The position numbers and the translations under genes were made by a program. This document shows positions 42,540 to 50,317 of a stretch of DNA of 64,000 nucleotides, piece after piece; the first letter of the stretch is position 1, and every line of letters begins with the position of its first letter. The DNA is taken from the NCBI GenBank assembly GCA_902578935.1, contig CACHEU010000003.1, forward strand, positions 1 to 64,000. The letters run 5' to 3'. Below the pieces are notes generated by a model, which saw only the letters and a list, made by a program, of their open reading frames with translations, was not told where the DNA came from and searched no databases. Source of the stretch: an uncultured Pelagibacteraceae bacterium. GTDB taxonomy: Bacteria > Pseudomonadota > Alphaproteobacteria > Pelagibacterales > Pelagibacteraceae.

Positions 42540-42656
42540 TTATAAATTAACAATAGTATTTTTTTCTATTTTCATTCCTTGGTATTCGGGGCTGGATTTT
42601 CTTCCGCAGCCAAATAAAATTATCAAAATTAAAGAAACAAACAGTATTTTTTTCAT
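42540..42656 (-). CDS. lptM: Small lipoprotein, LptM-like
   Basis: A 38-residue protein on the minus strand: basic start MKKI, hydrophobic stretch LFVSLILIILF, then the lipobox LFGC (Cys 17) followed by GRKSSP. LptM (YifL) proteins have the same size, a GCG-(Q/R)-K-x-x-P segment right after the lipobox, and sit between argH and lysA or next to dapF in many proteobacteria. In E. coli LptM helps oxidative maturation of LptD. The ATG overlaps the argH stop (ATGA) and its stop is four bases before the lysA ATG. Context plus lipobox make this a real gene despite its size. Confidence 0.82.
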   Translation of the reverse strand: MKKILFVSLILIILFGCGRKSSPEYQGMKIEKNTIVNL

Positions 42657-44041
42657 TTTATATTATTTTTATACTTTCTTATCATTTTTTTTACATTTTT
42701 AGCCGCAGTACCACCAAATGAGGTTTTTGAATTCATAGAATTCACGACATCAAATATTTTTGGTATATCGATTTCAACTTTTTTAATAAATTTATTTATC
42801 TCATTCATAGAAAGTTGATCTAGCCTTACTTTCTCTCTCTCTGCGTAGTTAACTAATTTTGACGCAATAGCATAACCTTTTCTAAAAGGAAGCTTTTTTC
42901 TTTTTGCAAGGTAGTCAGCAAAATCAGTAGCAGTTGTATATCCCTTCTGTGCCATATTTTTCATATTATTTTTTTTTGTATTTAAATTTTCTATCAGCTC
43001 GATGGACATTGATAAGCTATCTTTTAACGTATCATAGCTGTCAAAAACTAACTCTTTATCATCTTGTAAGTCTTTGTAATAAGAAATTGGAAGCCCTTTC
43101 ATAATTGTTAACATTGAATTTAGATTTCCATAGTTGATTGCTGTTCTGCCTCTTATTAATTCTGCAGGGTCTGGATTTTTTTTCTGCGGCATTATTGAAG
43201 AGCCTGTCAGAACTTTATCTGTAAATTCTACAAAACCAAAAGCTTCAGAATTAAAAATTATAAAATCCTCAGCCAATCTTGACAAATGCATAGCACAGGT
43301 TGCCGCAGCAGATAAAAAATCAATAGCGAAATCTCTATCTGATACAGAGTCGATAGAATTATTAGTTGGCTTTTTAAAACCAAGTTTTTTTGCTGTAAAT
43401 TTTCTGTCTATATTAAATGACGTTCCAGCAAGAGCAGCGGATCCCAGAGGACATTCATCGATCAACCCAACATTATTTACAAATCTTTTCTTATCTCTAT
43501 TTAGCATCTCAACATATGCAAGCAGATAATGTGCAAAAGAAATAGGCTGCGCATTTTTTAGATGAGTAAAGCCAGGCATTACTGTATCAATATTTTTTGA
43601 CGCCTTTTTTAAGATAGACCTCATTAAATGATTTAATGTTTTATTAATATCTAGCGAGGCATTTTTTACCCATATTTTAAAATCAGTTACAACTTGGTCA
43701 TTTCTTGATCTTGCGGTATGTAAATATCCCGCAGATTCACCAATCATTTGAAATAATCTTTTTTCAATATTTTGATGAATATCTTCAAATTTTTCTTTAA
43801 ATTTAAATTTGTTTTTATCAATTTCTCTTTTTATTTTTTTAAGTCCATTAATTATTTTTTTTCCATCTTTTTTTGGAATAATTTTTTGTTTAATAAGCAT
43901 TTGGGCATGAACAATTGATGCCTGAATATCTTCATTATAAAGTCTTTTATCAACATTGATCGATGATCCAATTCTTTGGAAATTTTTAGAATTGGCTTTA
44001 CCGAATCTATGCGACCAAACAGTTTTATTTTTATTTCTCAT
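42653..44041 (-). CDS. argH: Argininosuccinate lyase
   Basis: Final step of arginine synthesis, releasing fumarate. 462 residues of the fumarase/aspartase superfamily: HTARSRNDQV near residue 108, TPGFTHLKNAQPISFAHYL region, and the signature GSSIMPQKKNPDP. The closing KTSFGGTAAKNV is also typical. Divergent from the thioredoxin-like gene with only 27 bases between the two starts. Confidence 0.97.
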   Translation of the reverse strand: MRNKNKTVWSHRFGKANSKNFQRIGSSINVDKRLYNEDIQASIVHAQMLIKQKIIPKKDGKKIINGLKKIKREIDKNKFKFKEKFEDIHQNIEKRLFQMIGESAGYLHTARSRNDQVVTDFKIWVKNASLDINKTLNHLMRSILKKASKNIDTVMPGFTHLKNAQPISFAHYLLAYVEMLNRDKKRFVNNVGLIDECPLGSAALAGTSFNIDRKFTAKKLGFKKPTNNSIDSVSDRDFAIDFLSAAATCAMHLSRLAEDFIIFNSEAFGFVEFTDKVLTGSSIMPQKKNPDPAELIRGRTAINYGNLNSMLTIMKGLPISYYKDLQDDKELVFDSYDTLKDSLSMSIELIENLNTKKNNMKNMAQKGYTTATDFADYLAKRKKLPFRKGYAIASKLVNYAEREKVRLDQLSMNEINKFIKKVEIDIPKIFDVVNSMNSKTSFGGTAAKNVKKMIRKYKNNIK

Positions 44042-44068
44042 CTTGTATGTTAAACCTATTTTAAATAT

Positions 44069-44584
44069 ATGAATATTTTACGGTTCTTATTATTGTTTAT
44101 TTTTTTCAAATTCAATTTTTTAATTGCAGCCGAGCCTTTACCATTCAATAATATAGTTCTTCATAAAAATCCATTAGAAGTTTCCCAAGTAAAATTAAAG
44201 GATTTTTACTTAAAAGATATCGAACTTAATAAAAATGATGGCAAGATTAAGGTACTTAATTTCTGGGCAACTTGGTGTAATCCTTGTAAAAAAGAAATGC
44301 CATCCTTAAACAATTTGAGCATTAAATATCCTCAGATTTTAGTATTTCCAATAAATGTTGACAAACCGAACCAAACAAAGACAAAGAAATTTTTTCACGA
44401 TCTCAACATAAAAAATCTTTCAATATACTTCGACCATCAATTTAAATTGGCCAATCAATTTCAACTAAGAGGAATACCTACTACTATTTTGCTAAACAAA
44501 GAAGGTAACGAATTTGCTCGAATTATTGGAGAAATAGACTTTTATGATAAAAAATTTATAGAATGGTTAAATCAATTCATTTAA
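44069..44584 (+). CDS. TlpA/ResA-like periplasmic thioredoxin
   Basis: 171 residues: signal peptide or anchor at 1-20 (MNILRFLLLFIFFKFNFLIA), then an AhpC/TSA-thioredoxin fold with the redox motif WATWCNPCKKEMP (C70, C73) and the cis-Pro in RGIPTTILLNKEG. Such proteins reduce apocytochrome c or other exported thiols, or guide copper loading. TlpA beside argH-lysA is common in alphaproteobacteria. The exact partner cannot be told; dsbB is 2 kb away. Confidence 0.88.
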   Translation: MNILRFLLLFIFFKFNFLIAAEPLPFNNIVLHKNPLEVSQVKLKDFYLKDIELNKNDGKIKVLNFWATWCNPCKKEMPSLNNLSIKYPQILVFPINVDKPNQTKTKKFFHDLNIKNLSIYFDHQFKLANQFQLRGIPTTILLNKEGNEFARIIGEIDFYDKKFIEWLNQFI

Positions 44585-44596
44585 TCTAGATACAAT

Positions 44597-45244
44597 ATGA
44601 ATTATTCTTTAAACTCGATTATATTTAATTCAGGTTCTCCAATTAAAAATGCAGTTATATTATGTCATGGCTATGGTGGAGATGGAAAAGATATATCAAT
44701 CGTTGCACATTACTGGAAAAATTTTTTACCTGATACTTTGTTTATTTGTCCTAATGCTCCCGAGGTTTGTAAGGTCAATCCGCAGGGATTTCAATGGTTT
44801 GACTTAATGGATCAAACTGAAGATGAAATTCTATCAAAATCTTTTATTGCCGAGAAAAAGCTTAACAAACTGATTGATGAGGTTAAGGAAAACAATAAAC
44901 TAAAAATTGATCAAATTTCTCTAGTTGGTTTTAGTCAAGGTTGTATGATTTCTTTGCAAACAGCACTAAAAAGAAAAGATAAGATTAAATGTTTAATAGG
45001 TTATTCGGGAAAAATTTTAAATCCAAACCACTTAAGTAAGAATATTTATTCTAGACCAGAAATTTATTTAATGCATGGAGATATAGACAATGTGGTTCCA
45101 TTAAATAACTTATTGGAAGCTAAAGAGTTTTTTTCTAAGCAAAAATATGAGATTAATACAAAAATTTTTAAAAATTGCGAACACAGAATTCCAACAGAAG
45201 GTCTAAGTATAGGATTAGAATTTTTGAAAAAAAATTTTATATAA
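44597..45244 (+). CDS. Phospholipase/carboxylesterase family protein
   Basis: 215-residue alpha/beta hydrolase of the Abhydrolase_2 type: AVILCHGYGGDGKD with the oxyanion region, nucleophile Ser in LVGFSQGCMISLQ, Asp in MHGDIDNVVPL and His in CEHRIPTEG. Homologues cleave short acyl esters or thioesters; the substrate is not predictable. It follows the thioredoxin gene by 12 bases. Confidence 0.88.
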   Translation: MNYSLNSIIFNSGSPIKNAVILCHGYGGDGKDISIVAHYWKNFLPDTLFICPNAPEVCKVNPQGFQWFDLMDQTEDEILSKSFIAEKKLNKLIDEVKENNKLKIDQISLVGFSQGCMISLQTALKRKDKIKCLIGYSGKILNPNHLSKNIYSRPEIYLMHGDIDNVVPLNNLLEAKEFFSKQKYEINTKIFKNCEHRIPTEGLSIGLEFLKKNFI

Positions 45245-45277
45245 CAATAACTATATAAAATGTAACAAAATTATAAC

Positions 45278-45306
45278 TTGATAAATATTTTTCAATAAGC
45301 TAGCAT
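45278..45306 (+). promoter_or_regulatory. Candidate promoter of the HNH gene (leaderless)
   Basis: TTGATA (45278-45283), 17 bases, TAGCAT (45301-45306). The sixth base after the -10 is the A of the ATG at 45312, so the transcript would have no 5' leader. No SD precedes the ATG, which fits. Confidence 0.4.
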
Positions 45307-45311
45307 TTGGT

Positions 45312-45881
45312 ATGATTATTTCGGCCTCAGAAAGAGTTCCTCTAGAAAAGTGTCCTGCACTGGTTTTAAATGCAGATTTTAGACCTCTTAGCTATTACCC
45401 ACTTTCTCTATGGTGTTGGCAAGATGCAGTAAAATCAGTTTTTTTAAATAGAGTAAGTATAGTTTCAAGTTACCAAAGAAAAGTTAGAAGTCCATCTTTT
45501 GAAATGAGTTTACCAAGTGTTATAGCTTTAAAAAGTTTCGTTAAGCCATCAGAGCATCCTAATTTTACAAGATTTAATGTTTTTCTTAGAGATAAGTTTG
45601 CTTGTCAATATTGTGGCAGCAAACAGGATCTAACTTTTGATCATTTGTTACCAAAATCAAAAGGAGGAATAACAGACTGGGAAAATGTTGTAACAGCTTG
45701 TTCCACTTGCAATGTAAAGAAAGGTGGTAAGCTTTACAATAAATGTGACCTTAAGTTGCAAAGAAAACCTTTTGCCCCCACAGTAGATGATTTGCATAAA
45801 AACGGAAGAAACTTTCCTCCAAATTTTTTACATGAAAGCTGGATGGACTATCTATACTGGGATATAGAACTTGAACCTTAA
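45312..45881 (+). CDS. HNH endonuclease family protein
   Basis: A 189-residue protein conserved across alphaproteobacteria and beyond. N-terminal part: LVLNADFRPLSYYPLSLWCW and RVSIVSSYQRKVRSPSFEM. The HNH/McrA-like zinc fold is FACQYCGSKQDLTFDHLLP (with C-x2-C), then GGITDWENVVTACSTCNVKKG with the second C-x2-C. Its biological role is not established; it is a housekeeping-type gene, not part of a restriction locus here. Confidence 0.88.
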   Translation: MIISASERVPLEKCPALVLNADFRPLSYYPLSLWCWQDAVKSVFLNRVSIVSSYQRKVRSPSFEMSLPSVIALKSFVKPSEHPNFTRFNVFLRDKFACQYCGSKQDLTFDHLLPKSKGGITDWENVVTACSTCNVKKGGKLYNKCDLKLQRKPFAPTVDDLHKNGRNFPPNFLHESWMDYLYWDIELEP

Positions 45882-46415
45882 TTAAATTTTTTCGGATACT
45901 TTTATAGCTATTTTAGAAGATGTTTGGATTATTTTATCCAAAATTGAATAAGGCCCCATTTTTGTTGCGCCTTTGTCGTAGGCAGTGTTTTTGTGTTCAA
46001 TTTCTTCATCTCTAAATTTTGAAATACTTTTTTTTAGTTCCTTCTCATCTTCACCCAATTTATCCAATTGATTTTTATAATGATTGTCAATTACTTCTTC
46101 AACAGATGCAGTGCATAGCATAGCGGCTTTTTCATTTATCATTGTTGTGCCAAAACCTAGAGCAACTCCCAAAAGATCCCACAATGGTAACAAAACAGTT
46201 GGTTTTATTTTTCTTTTTTGTATTTCTTTATCAAAAAATTCAAAGTGTTTATTTTCCTGTTCTTTCATACCCTCAATTATCTTCTTGAGTTTTTCGTTAT
46301 TTTTGAAAGTACTGAGAGCTAAAAGTTGACCCTCATAAATTTTTAAAGCCCCACGCTCTCCAGCATGATCAACTCTTATAATTTCTTCTAAAGTTTTTCT
46401 ATCAGTTGATTTCAT
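45882..46415 (-). CDS. coq7: Demethoxyubiquinone hydroxylase Coq7
   Basis: Di-iron hydroxylase of ubiquinone synthesis. 177 residues in the ferritin-like fold with the duplicated E-x6-E-x2-H pattern: IIRVDHAGERGALKIYEGQ with the first Glu, KEQENKHFEFFDKE, TASVEEVIDNHYKNQL, and FRDEEIEHKNTA. Ubiquinone is the acceptor of the succinate dehydrogenase encoded in this window. Overlaps dsbB by 14 bases. Confidence 0.94.
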   Translation of the reverse strand: MKSTDRKTLEEIIRVDHAGERGALKIYEGQLLALSTFKNNEKLKKIIEGMKEQENKHFEFFDKEIQKRKIKPTVLLPLWDLLGVALGFGTTMINEKAAMLCTASVEEVIDNHYKNQLDKLGEDEKELKKSISKFRDEEIEHKNTAYDKGATKMGPYSILDKIIQTSSKIAIKVSEKI

Positions 46416-46881
46416 AATTTCTATAAAGCCTTACAAATATCATAAATAGAGCAAAAGAAACAATAGCGTTAATTGATGCAAGGGACAAACCAAATAAGGT
46501 AAAATTTACATCTTTGCAACTTATGGTATTTTGTTTTAGCTGTTCCAAAATATCTTGTTTAGTCAAACCCTCTTGTAAGTTTTGCGATTCACATACAGCA
46601 GATTCATTAAAAAAACCTTGTTCAATACCAAAATGATAAAAAGCTAAAACGGCACCTGATAGAGAGATCATACCCAACACTAATAAATGTATTTTCACAT
46701 TTTTTTTAATTAACAGAACACTCAAAATCAAAAGAATTGAAAGAATATATGGAAAGCGTTGGTATACACAGAGTCTGCATGGTTCATGACCAAGTCCATA
46801 TTCAATTATATAAGCCAAGATTAGAGATGCAGACAATCCAAATAGAATAAAGATTAAAATTGTATTAGTTTTTTTATTCAT
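46402..46881 (-). CDS. dsbB: Disulfide bond formation protein DsbB
   Basis: Inner-membrane quinone reductase that recharges DsbA. 159 residues, four membrane helices, the first Cys pair in EPCRLCVYQRFPY (C35, C38) and a second pair in the last periplasmic loop (Cys in AVCESQ and in ISCKDV). Start seven bases from the YqaA-like gene stop. dsbA is not in the window. dsbB-coq7 adjacency is typical of alphaproteobacteria. Confidence 0.93.
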   Translation of the reverse strand: MNKKTNTILIFILFGLSASLILAYIIEYGLGHEPCRLCVYQRFPYILSILLILSVLLIKKNVKIHLLVLGMISLSGAVLAFYHFGIEQGFFNESAVCESQNLQEGLTKQDILEQLKQNTISCKDVNFTLFGLSLASINAIVSFALFMIFVRLYRNYEIN

Positions 46882-46887
46882 ATTTTA

Positions 46888-47481
46888 TTAAAATAAAAAA
46901 TAAAACACCCCACCAATAATTATGATAAGTGAAGCTATAATAATAGACCACTTGGTTCCTTGTTTTTCTAAAAAAGGACCAAACTTCTCTCCATATTTGT
47001 AAGTTAAGAAAGATACTAAAAAAAATCTTGAACCCCTTGTTATGACACAAATAATTATAAAGGACACAATGTTAAAATGAATAAATCCACTTGATATTGT
47101 TAAAAGTTTAAATGGAAGAGGAGTAAAACCAGCGGTAAAAAGTATACCAATCCAAGAAATAAAACCTCCTTTTGTTGAAAATTTATCTTTTAAAAAATTG
47201 GGGTTTTCATAACCATAAATTTCAAATATTTTTATACCAACTTCATTAAAAAAAACATAACCGATAAAATATCCAAAAAGTGCACCAAGAACTGAAAAAA
47301 TAGTTGCAATTGAAGCTATACGAATAAATTCATTTTTTTTTGCGATTACCATAGGAACAATCATTACATCAGGAGGTATGGGAAAAAATGAACTTTCTAT
47401 AAAAGCCTCAAACGCTAAAAGTTGTTTAGCGTATTTCTTACCAGCCCAAGAAACACATTTATCATATATTTTTTTGATCAT
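46888..47481 (-). CDS. YqaA/DedA-family membrane protein (VTT domain)
   Basis: 197 residues with about five hydrophobic segments. The VTT/SNARE-associated pattern appears as FFPIPPDVMIVPMVIAKK near residues 32-49 and a SWIGILFTAGFTPLPFKLLT re-entrant segment. DedA-type proteins are proposed flippases for undecaprenyl phosphate or phosphatidylethanolamine; the YqaA branch is less studied. It is the first gene of the minus-strand trio with dsbB and coq7. Confidence 0.85.
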   Translation of the reverse strand: MIKKIYDKCVSWAGKKYAKQLLAFEAFIESSFFPIPPDVMIVPMVIAKKNEFIRIASIATIFSVLGALFGYFIGYVFFNEVGIKIFEIYGYENPNFLKDKFSTKGGFISWIGILFTAGFTPLPFKLLTISSGFIHFNIVSFIIICVITRGSRFFLVSFLTYKYGEKFGPFLEKQGTKWSIIIASLIIIIGGVFYFLF

Positions 47482-47550
47482 TTTTTTTGTTGCGTATTAA
47501 ATTAATTCAAAACATAATGTTTGTAAAAACATTAATTAATGTGGAGAAAT

Positions 47551-47637
47551 GGGCGAATGGTGGAACTGGTAGACGCGTTGGATTCAAAATCCAATGGTAG
47601 CAATATCTTGAGAGTTCGAGTCTCTCTTCGCCCACCA
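47551..47637 (+). tRNA. tRNA-Leu (anticodon CAA)
   Basis: An 87-base cloverleaf with a long variable arm. Acceptor stem GGGCGAA pairs with TTCGCCC, the discriminator is A and CCA is encoded. D-loop bases GGTGGAACTGGTAGACGC are typical of Leu. Anticodon stem TTGGA/TCCAA flanks TTCAAAA, giving anticodon CAA (codon TTG). The T arm is GAGAG-TTCGAGT-CTCTC. The next ATG is only five bases after CCA. A 14-base perfect palindrome ACATTAATTAATGT (47529-47542) ends eight bases before the tRNA. Confidence 0.97.
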
Positions 47638-47642
47638 ATACA

Positions 47643-49325
47643 ATGGATATATCAAGGACAAATAGTTTAGTTGAATTATTTTTTGATAGGTTAGAAAAAA
47701 CTGACAAAAAAAAACCCTTTTTAACTTGGTTAAAAAACAAAGATTATCAGTTTAGTTGGGGTGAAGTTTCTGAAAAAATATTTAAGCTTTCAAATAAAAT
47801 TAGATCTTTAATTCAAGAGGGTGATAGATGTGTTCTCTTATCTGAAAATAGACCAGAGTGGTTAATTTCTGATATTTCTATAATGAATGCCGGGGGAATA
47901 TCAGTTCCTATTTTTACAACTTACTCAGCAAGTGACTACGAATATATTCTAAATGATTGCAAACCTTCAATTATTATTGTTTCAAATGATAATCAATTTA
48001 AAAAAATAAAAAAATTTGTTGGAAGTGAAGTTAAAAAAATTATCTCTTTTGAAAAATTAGAAAGTTCAAGTCTACTAATTTCAGATATCTATAATGAAAA
48101 TGTAAAAGATAAAACAATAAACAAAAATATAAAAAGAAAAATGCCAGCTTGTATAATTTATACCTCAGGTACTTCTGGTAGCCCCAAAGGTGTAATTTTA
48201 AGCCACGGAGGAATATTGTCAAATTGTGAAGGGGCATTGGATATACTTAAGTCTCTTACGAAAAAAAAAGAACCTGTTTTTTTGACCTGGCTTCCTCTCT
48301 CCCACTCTTACGAACATGCCGTTCAATTTATACAGATATTTTTGGGGGCTAAAGTTTTTTATGCAGAAAGTTTAGAAAAACTTATATCAAATATGTCTGA
48401 GGCAAAACCAACGATCATGACAGCTGTACCTAGATTTTATCAGAATCTTTTTAGTAAAATTAATATTAATTTTAATAAACAAACAGGTTTTAAAAAAAGC
48501 TTAATTGACAAAACGATTAAATTAGGAAAAAAAAATCTAAAAAAAGAAAAATTAAAATTTAGTGAAAAAATTATTAATTTTTTATGTGATAATTTAGTAA
48601 GAAGAAAAATCCGAAAACAGTTTGGAGGAAACTTGCAAGGTTTTGTTTCTGGAGGTGGAGCTTTAGATAAAAATGTTGGAGAATTTCTTAATGCGATCGG
48701 TCTACCAACATTACAAGGCTATGGTTTAACAGAAACTTCACCTGTAGTAAGTTGTAATTTACCAGGTTTAGTGAAAATTGAAACTGTCGGGCCACCCTTT
48801 AAAACAAATCAAGTGAAGATAGCAGAAGACGGTGAAATTTTGGTTAAGGGTGAAAATGTTATGCTCGGTTATTGGAACAAAGAAAAGGAAACTAATGAAA
48901 TTTTAAAAAATGGCTGGCTACATACTGGCGATATTGGAGAAATAGATTCAAATGGTTATTTAAAAATAACAGATAGAAAAAAAGATATTATTGTTAATCA
49001 TGGAGGAGACAATATTTCTCCAAGTAAAATTGAAAATTTTGTTTGTAATAATGAAAAAATAAAACAATGTTTGGTTTATGGTGATAAAAAAAACTATCTT
49101 GTTGCCTTAATTGTTGTAGACCCTGAAAATAAAAATAATTCAACTATAGGAAGTATCATTGAAAAATTAAATAAAAATTTAGGAATTATAGAAAAAATAA
49201 AAAAATTTATTTTAATTGATGAAGAATTTACAATTGAAAATGGTTTGATGACTCCTACTTTAAAATTAAAAAGAAAAAAAATTATTGAAAGATATAAACA
49301 GGACCTTGAAAAACTTTATCAATAA
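47643..49325 (+). CDS. Long-chain acyl-CoA synthetase (AMP-forming)
   Basis: 560-residue ANL-superfamily enzyme of the FAA1/COG1022 type, which activates fatty acids with ATP and CoA. Seen: CIIYTSGTSGSPKGVILSHGG (P-loop-like motif A3), FLTWLPLSHSYEHA, GYGLTETSPVVSCN (A5), GWLHTGDIGEIDSNGYL (A7) and RKKDIIVNHGGDNISP (A8). The C-terminal catalytic Lys is probably in MTPTLKLKRKKI. The ATG is five bases after the tRNA CCA, so the mRNA 5' end is probably made by tRNA processing. Confidence 0.92.
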   Translation: MDISRTNSLVELFFDRLEKTDKKKPFLTWLKNKDYQFSWGEVSEKIFKLSNKIRSLIQEGDRCVLLSENRPEWLISDISIMNAGGISVPIFTTYSASDYEYILNDCKPSIIIVSNDNQFKKIKKFVGSEVKKIISFEKLESSSLLISDIYNENVKDKTINKNIKRKMPACIIYTSGTSGSPKGVILSHGGILSNCEGALDILKSLTKKKEPVFLTWLPLSHSYEHAVQFIQIFLGAKVFYAESLEKLISNMSEAKPTIMTAVPRFYQNLFSKININFNKQTGFKKSLIDKTIKLGKKNLKKEKLKFSEKIINFLCDNLVRRKIRKQFGGNLQGFVSGGGALDKNVGEFLNAIGLPTLQGYGLTETSPVVSCNLPGLVKIETVGPPFKTNQVKIAEDGEILVKGENVMLGYWNKEKETNEILKNGWLHTGDIGEIDSNGYLKITDRKKDIIVNHGGDNISPSKIENFVCNNEKIKQCLVYGDKKNYLVALIVVDPENKNNSTIGSIIEKLNKNLGIIEKIKKFILIDEEFTIENGLMTPTLKLKRKKIIERYKQDLEKLYQ

Positions 49326-49452
49326 ATTTAAATTTTTATAAAAAAAATATTAAAAAAACTGTTGGTATTACTTACTTTTTTAATTTATTTTAAGTTTAAA
49401 TAAAAAAAACTATTTCAATTATTTTTTTTAAAATTTTCAATTTCTTTTATGT

Positions 49453-49480
49453 TTGACATCTATTAAAAAAAACTTAAAAA
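49453..49480 (+). promoter_or_regulatory. Candidate promoter of the polybasic peptide gene
   Basis: The gap 49326-49527 is about 200 bases of nearly pure A/T with no gene. Within it TTGACA (49453-49458) is a consensus -35; the -10 is poor (TAAAAA at 49475-49480 with a 16-base spacer). A start near 49487 would give a leader of about 45 bases. Confidence 0.45.
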
Positions 49481-49530
49481 TGAATTTATCAACGAATCAC
49501 TTAGATTTGTTTTAAAAAAGGGAGATAATG

Positions 49531-49599
49531 ATGGCTAAAAGACGTAGAAAAAAGAAGAAGAAAGCTAAGAAGAAGAAGAAAAGAAGAAGAAGAAGATAA
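49531..49599 (+). CDS. 22-residue polybasic (Lys/Arg) peptide
   Basis: M-A-K-RRR-KKKKK-A-KKKKK-RRRRR: 11 Lys, 8 Arg, 2 Ala and the start Met. An SD-like AAGGGAG (49518-49524) sits six bases before this ATG (another ATG at 49528 is in frame but too close to the SD). An in-frame TAA at 49513 rules out a longer protein, and a strong terminator follows at 49612. Lys codons are AAG in 7 of 11 cases although AAA dominates elsewhere in the window, as if A-runs were avoided. A nucleic-acid-binding, histone-tail-like or ribosome-associated role is a guess; I do not recognise a named family. Not similar to L34 or L36 in pattern. Confidence 0.72.
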   Translation: MAKRRRKKKKKAKKKKKRRRRR

Positions 49600-49611
49600 A
49601 TAGTTTTCTCT

Positions 49612-49654
49612 AAAAACGCCCTTTCCAAATCTCACGGAAAGGGCGTTTTTTTTT
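49612..49654. terminator. Strong bidirectional terminator
   Basis: AAAAACGCCCTTTCC (49612-49626) pairs perfectly with GGAAAGGGCGTTTTT (49636-49650) over a nine-base loop, followed by T up to 49654. On the minus strand it also ends in five T and directly follows the carD stop, so it can end both the peptide gene and the carD transcript. Confidence 0.93.
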
Positions 49655-50315
49655 AGTTTTCCAGGGCTCTATCTTCTCTTCCTAGAGCCTTATTCATTTT
49701 CTTTTTTACATCTTCATCTGAAATTTTTAATACAACTTTAAATTCATTTCCCAGCCTGTCATAGGCTTTTTCAAAAAGCTGTCTTTCGCTATAAGATTGA
49801 TCTGCAATACTGTTTGTATTTTTGTTTAAATCCTTAACTACTTCAGCAAGTTCGTAAATTTTTCCAGAATTGATTTTTTGTTCATATTCCTGAGCTCTTC
49901 TGCTCCACATGGTTCTTTTTATTTTAGGTTTGCTCTTCAGAATTGCTATGCATTTATTTACTTGATGTGTTGAACATATGGGTCTTAAATTTGATTGTTG
50001 ATTTATAGGTATTGTTAAGGTCAACTTATCTCTTTCAATTAGAACTTTATAGAAATTTATATCAATTTCTCCAATGACTGCTTTTTCTACAGAAACAATT
50101 TTTCCTACACCGTGTTTAGGGTATACAACAAAGTCATTTACATTATAAACTCTTTTTTCAGTAGGTTGTTTTTTTATTTTTTTAATTTCAATTTTTTCTT
50201 CAGAAATATTACTTTTTTGTGTAGGAAGTATTTTTTTTTCAGCTTTTTTGCTTTTTAACTTCGATTTTAAATCTTTTGATTTTTTTTTAACTCCTTTTTT
50301 CTTTTTTCTACCCAT
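49653..50315 (-). CDS. carD: CarD-family transcription regulator
   Basis: Binds RNA polymerase beta and stabilises open complexes at rRNA and other promoters in many bacteria. 220 residues: an N-terminal Lys-rich stretch of about 55 residues (MGRKKKKGVKKK at the start), then the RNAP-interacting Tudor-like domain (FVVYPKHGVGKIVSVEK) and the helical DNA-binding part (TMWSRRAQEYEQKINSG, YSERQLFEKAYDRL). fdxA-carD next to a helicase gene is a common alphaproteobacterial arrangement. Confidence 0.93.
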   Translation of the reverse strand: MGRKKKKGVKKKSKDLKSKLKSKKAEKKILPTQKSNISEEKIEIKKIKKQPTEKRVYNVNDFVVYPKHGVGKIVSVEKAVIGEIDINFYKVLIERDKLTLTIPINQQSNLRPICSTHQVNKCIAILKSKPKIKRTMWSRRAQEYEQKINSGKIYELAEVVKDLNKNTNSIADQSYSERQLFEKAYDRLGNEFKVVLKISDEDVKKKMNKALGREDRALEN

Positions 50316-50317
50316 GT

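Noticed and set aside
49480-49515. Eleven-codon ORF (MNLSTNHLDLF) ahead of the polybasic peptide, as a possible leader peptide
   Set aside because: No SD and no runs of a regulatory amino acid; likely chance.
49326-49527. Search for a small RNA or gene in the 200-base A/T-rich gap after the acyl-CoA synthetase gene
   Set aside because: Only A/T tracts and one promoter-like -35 are visible; no stable stem or coding pattern.
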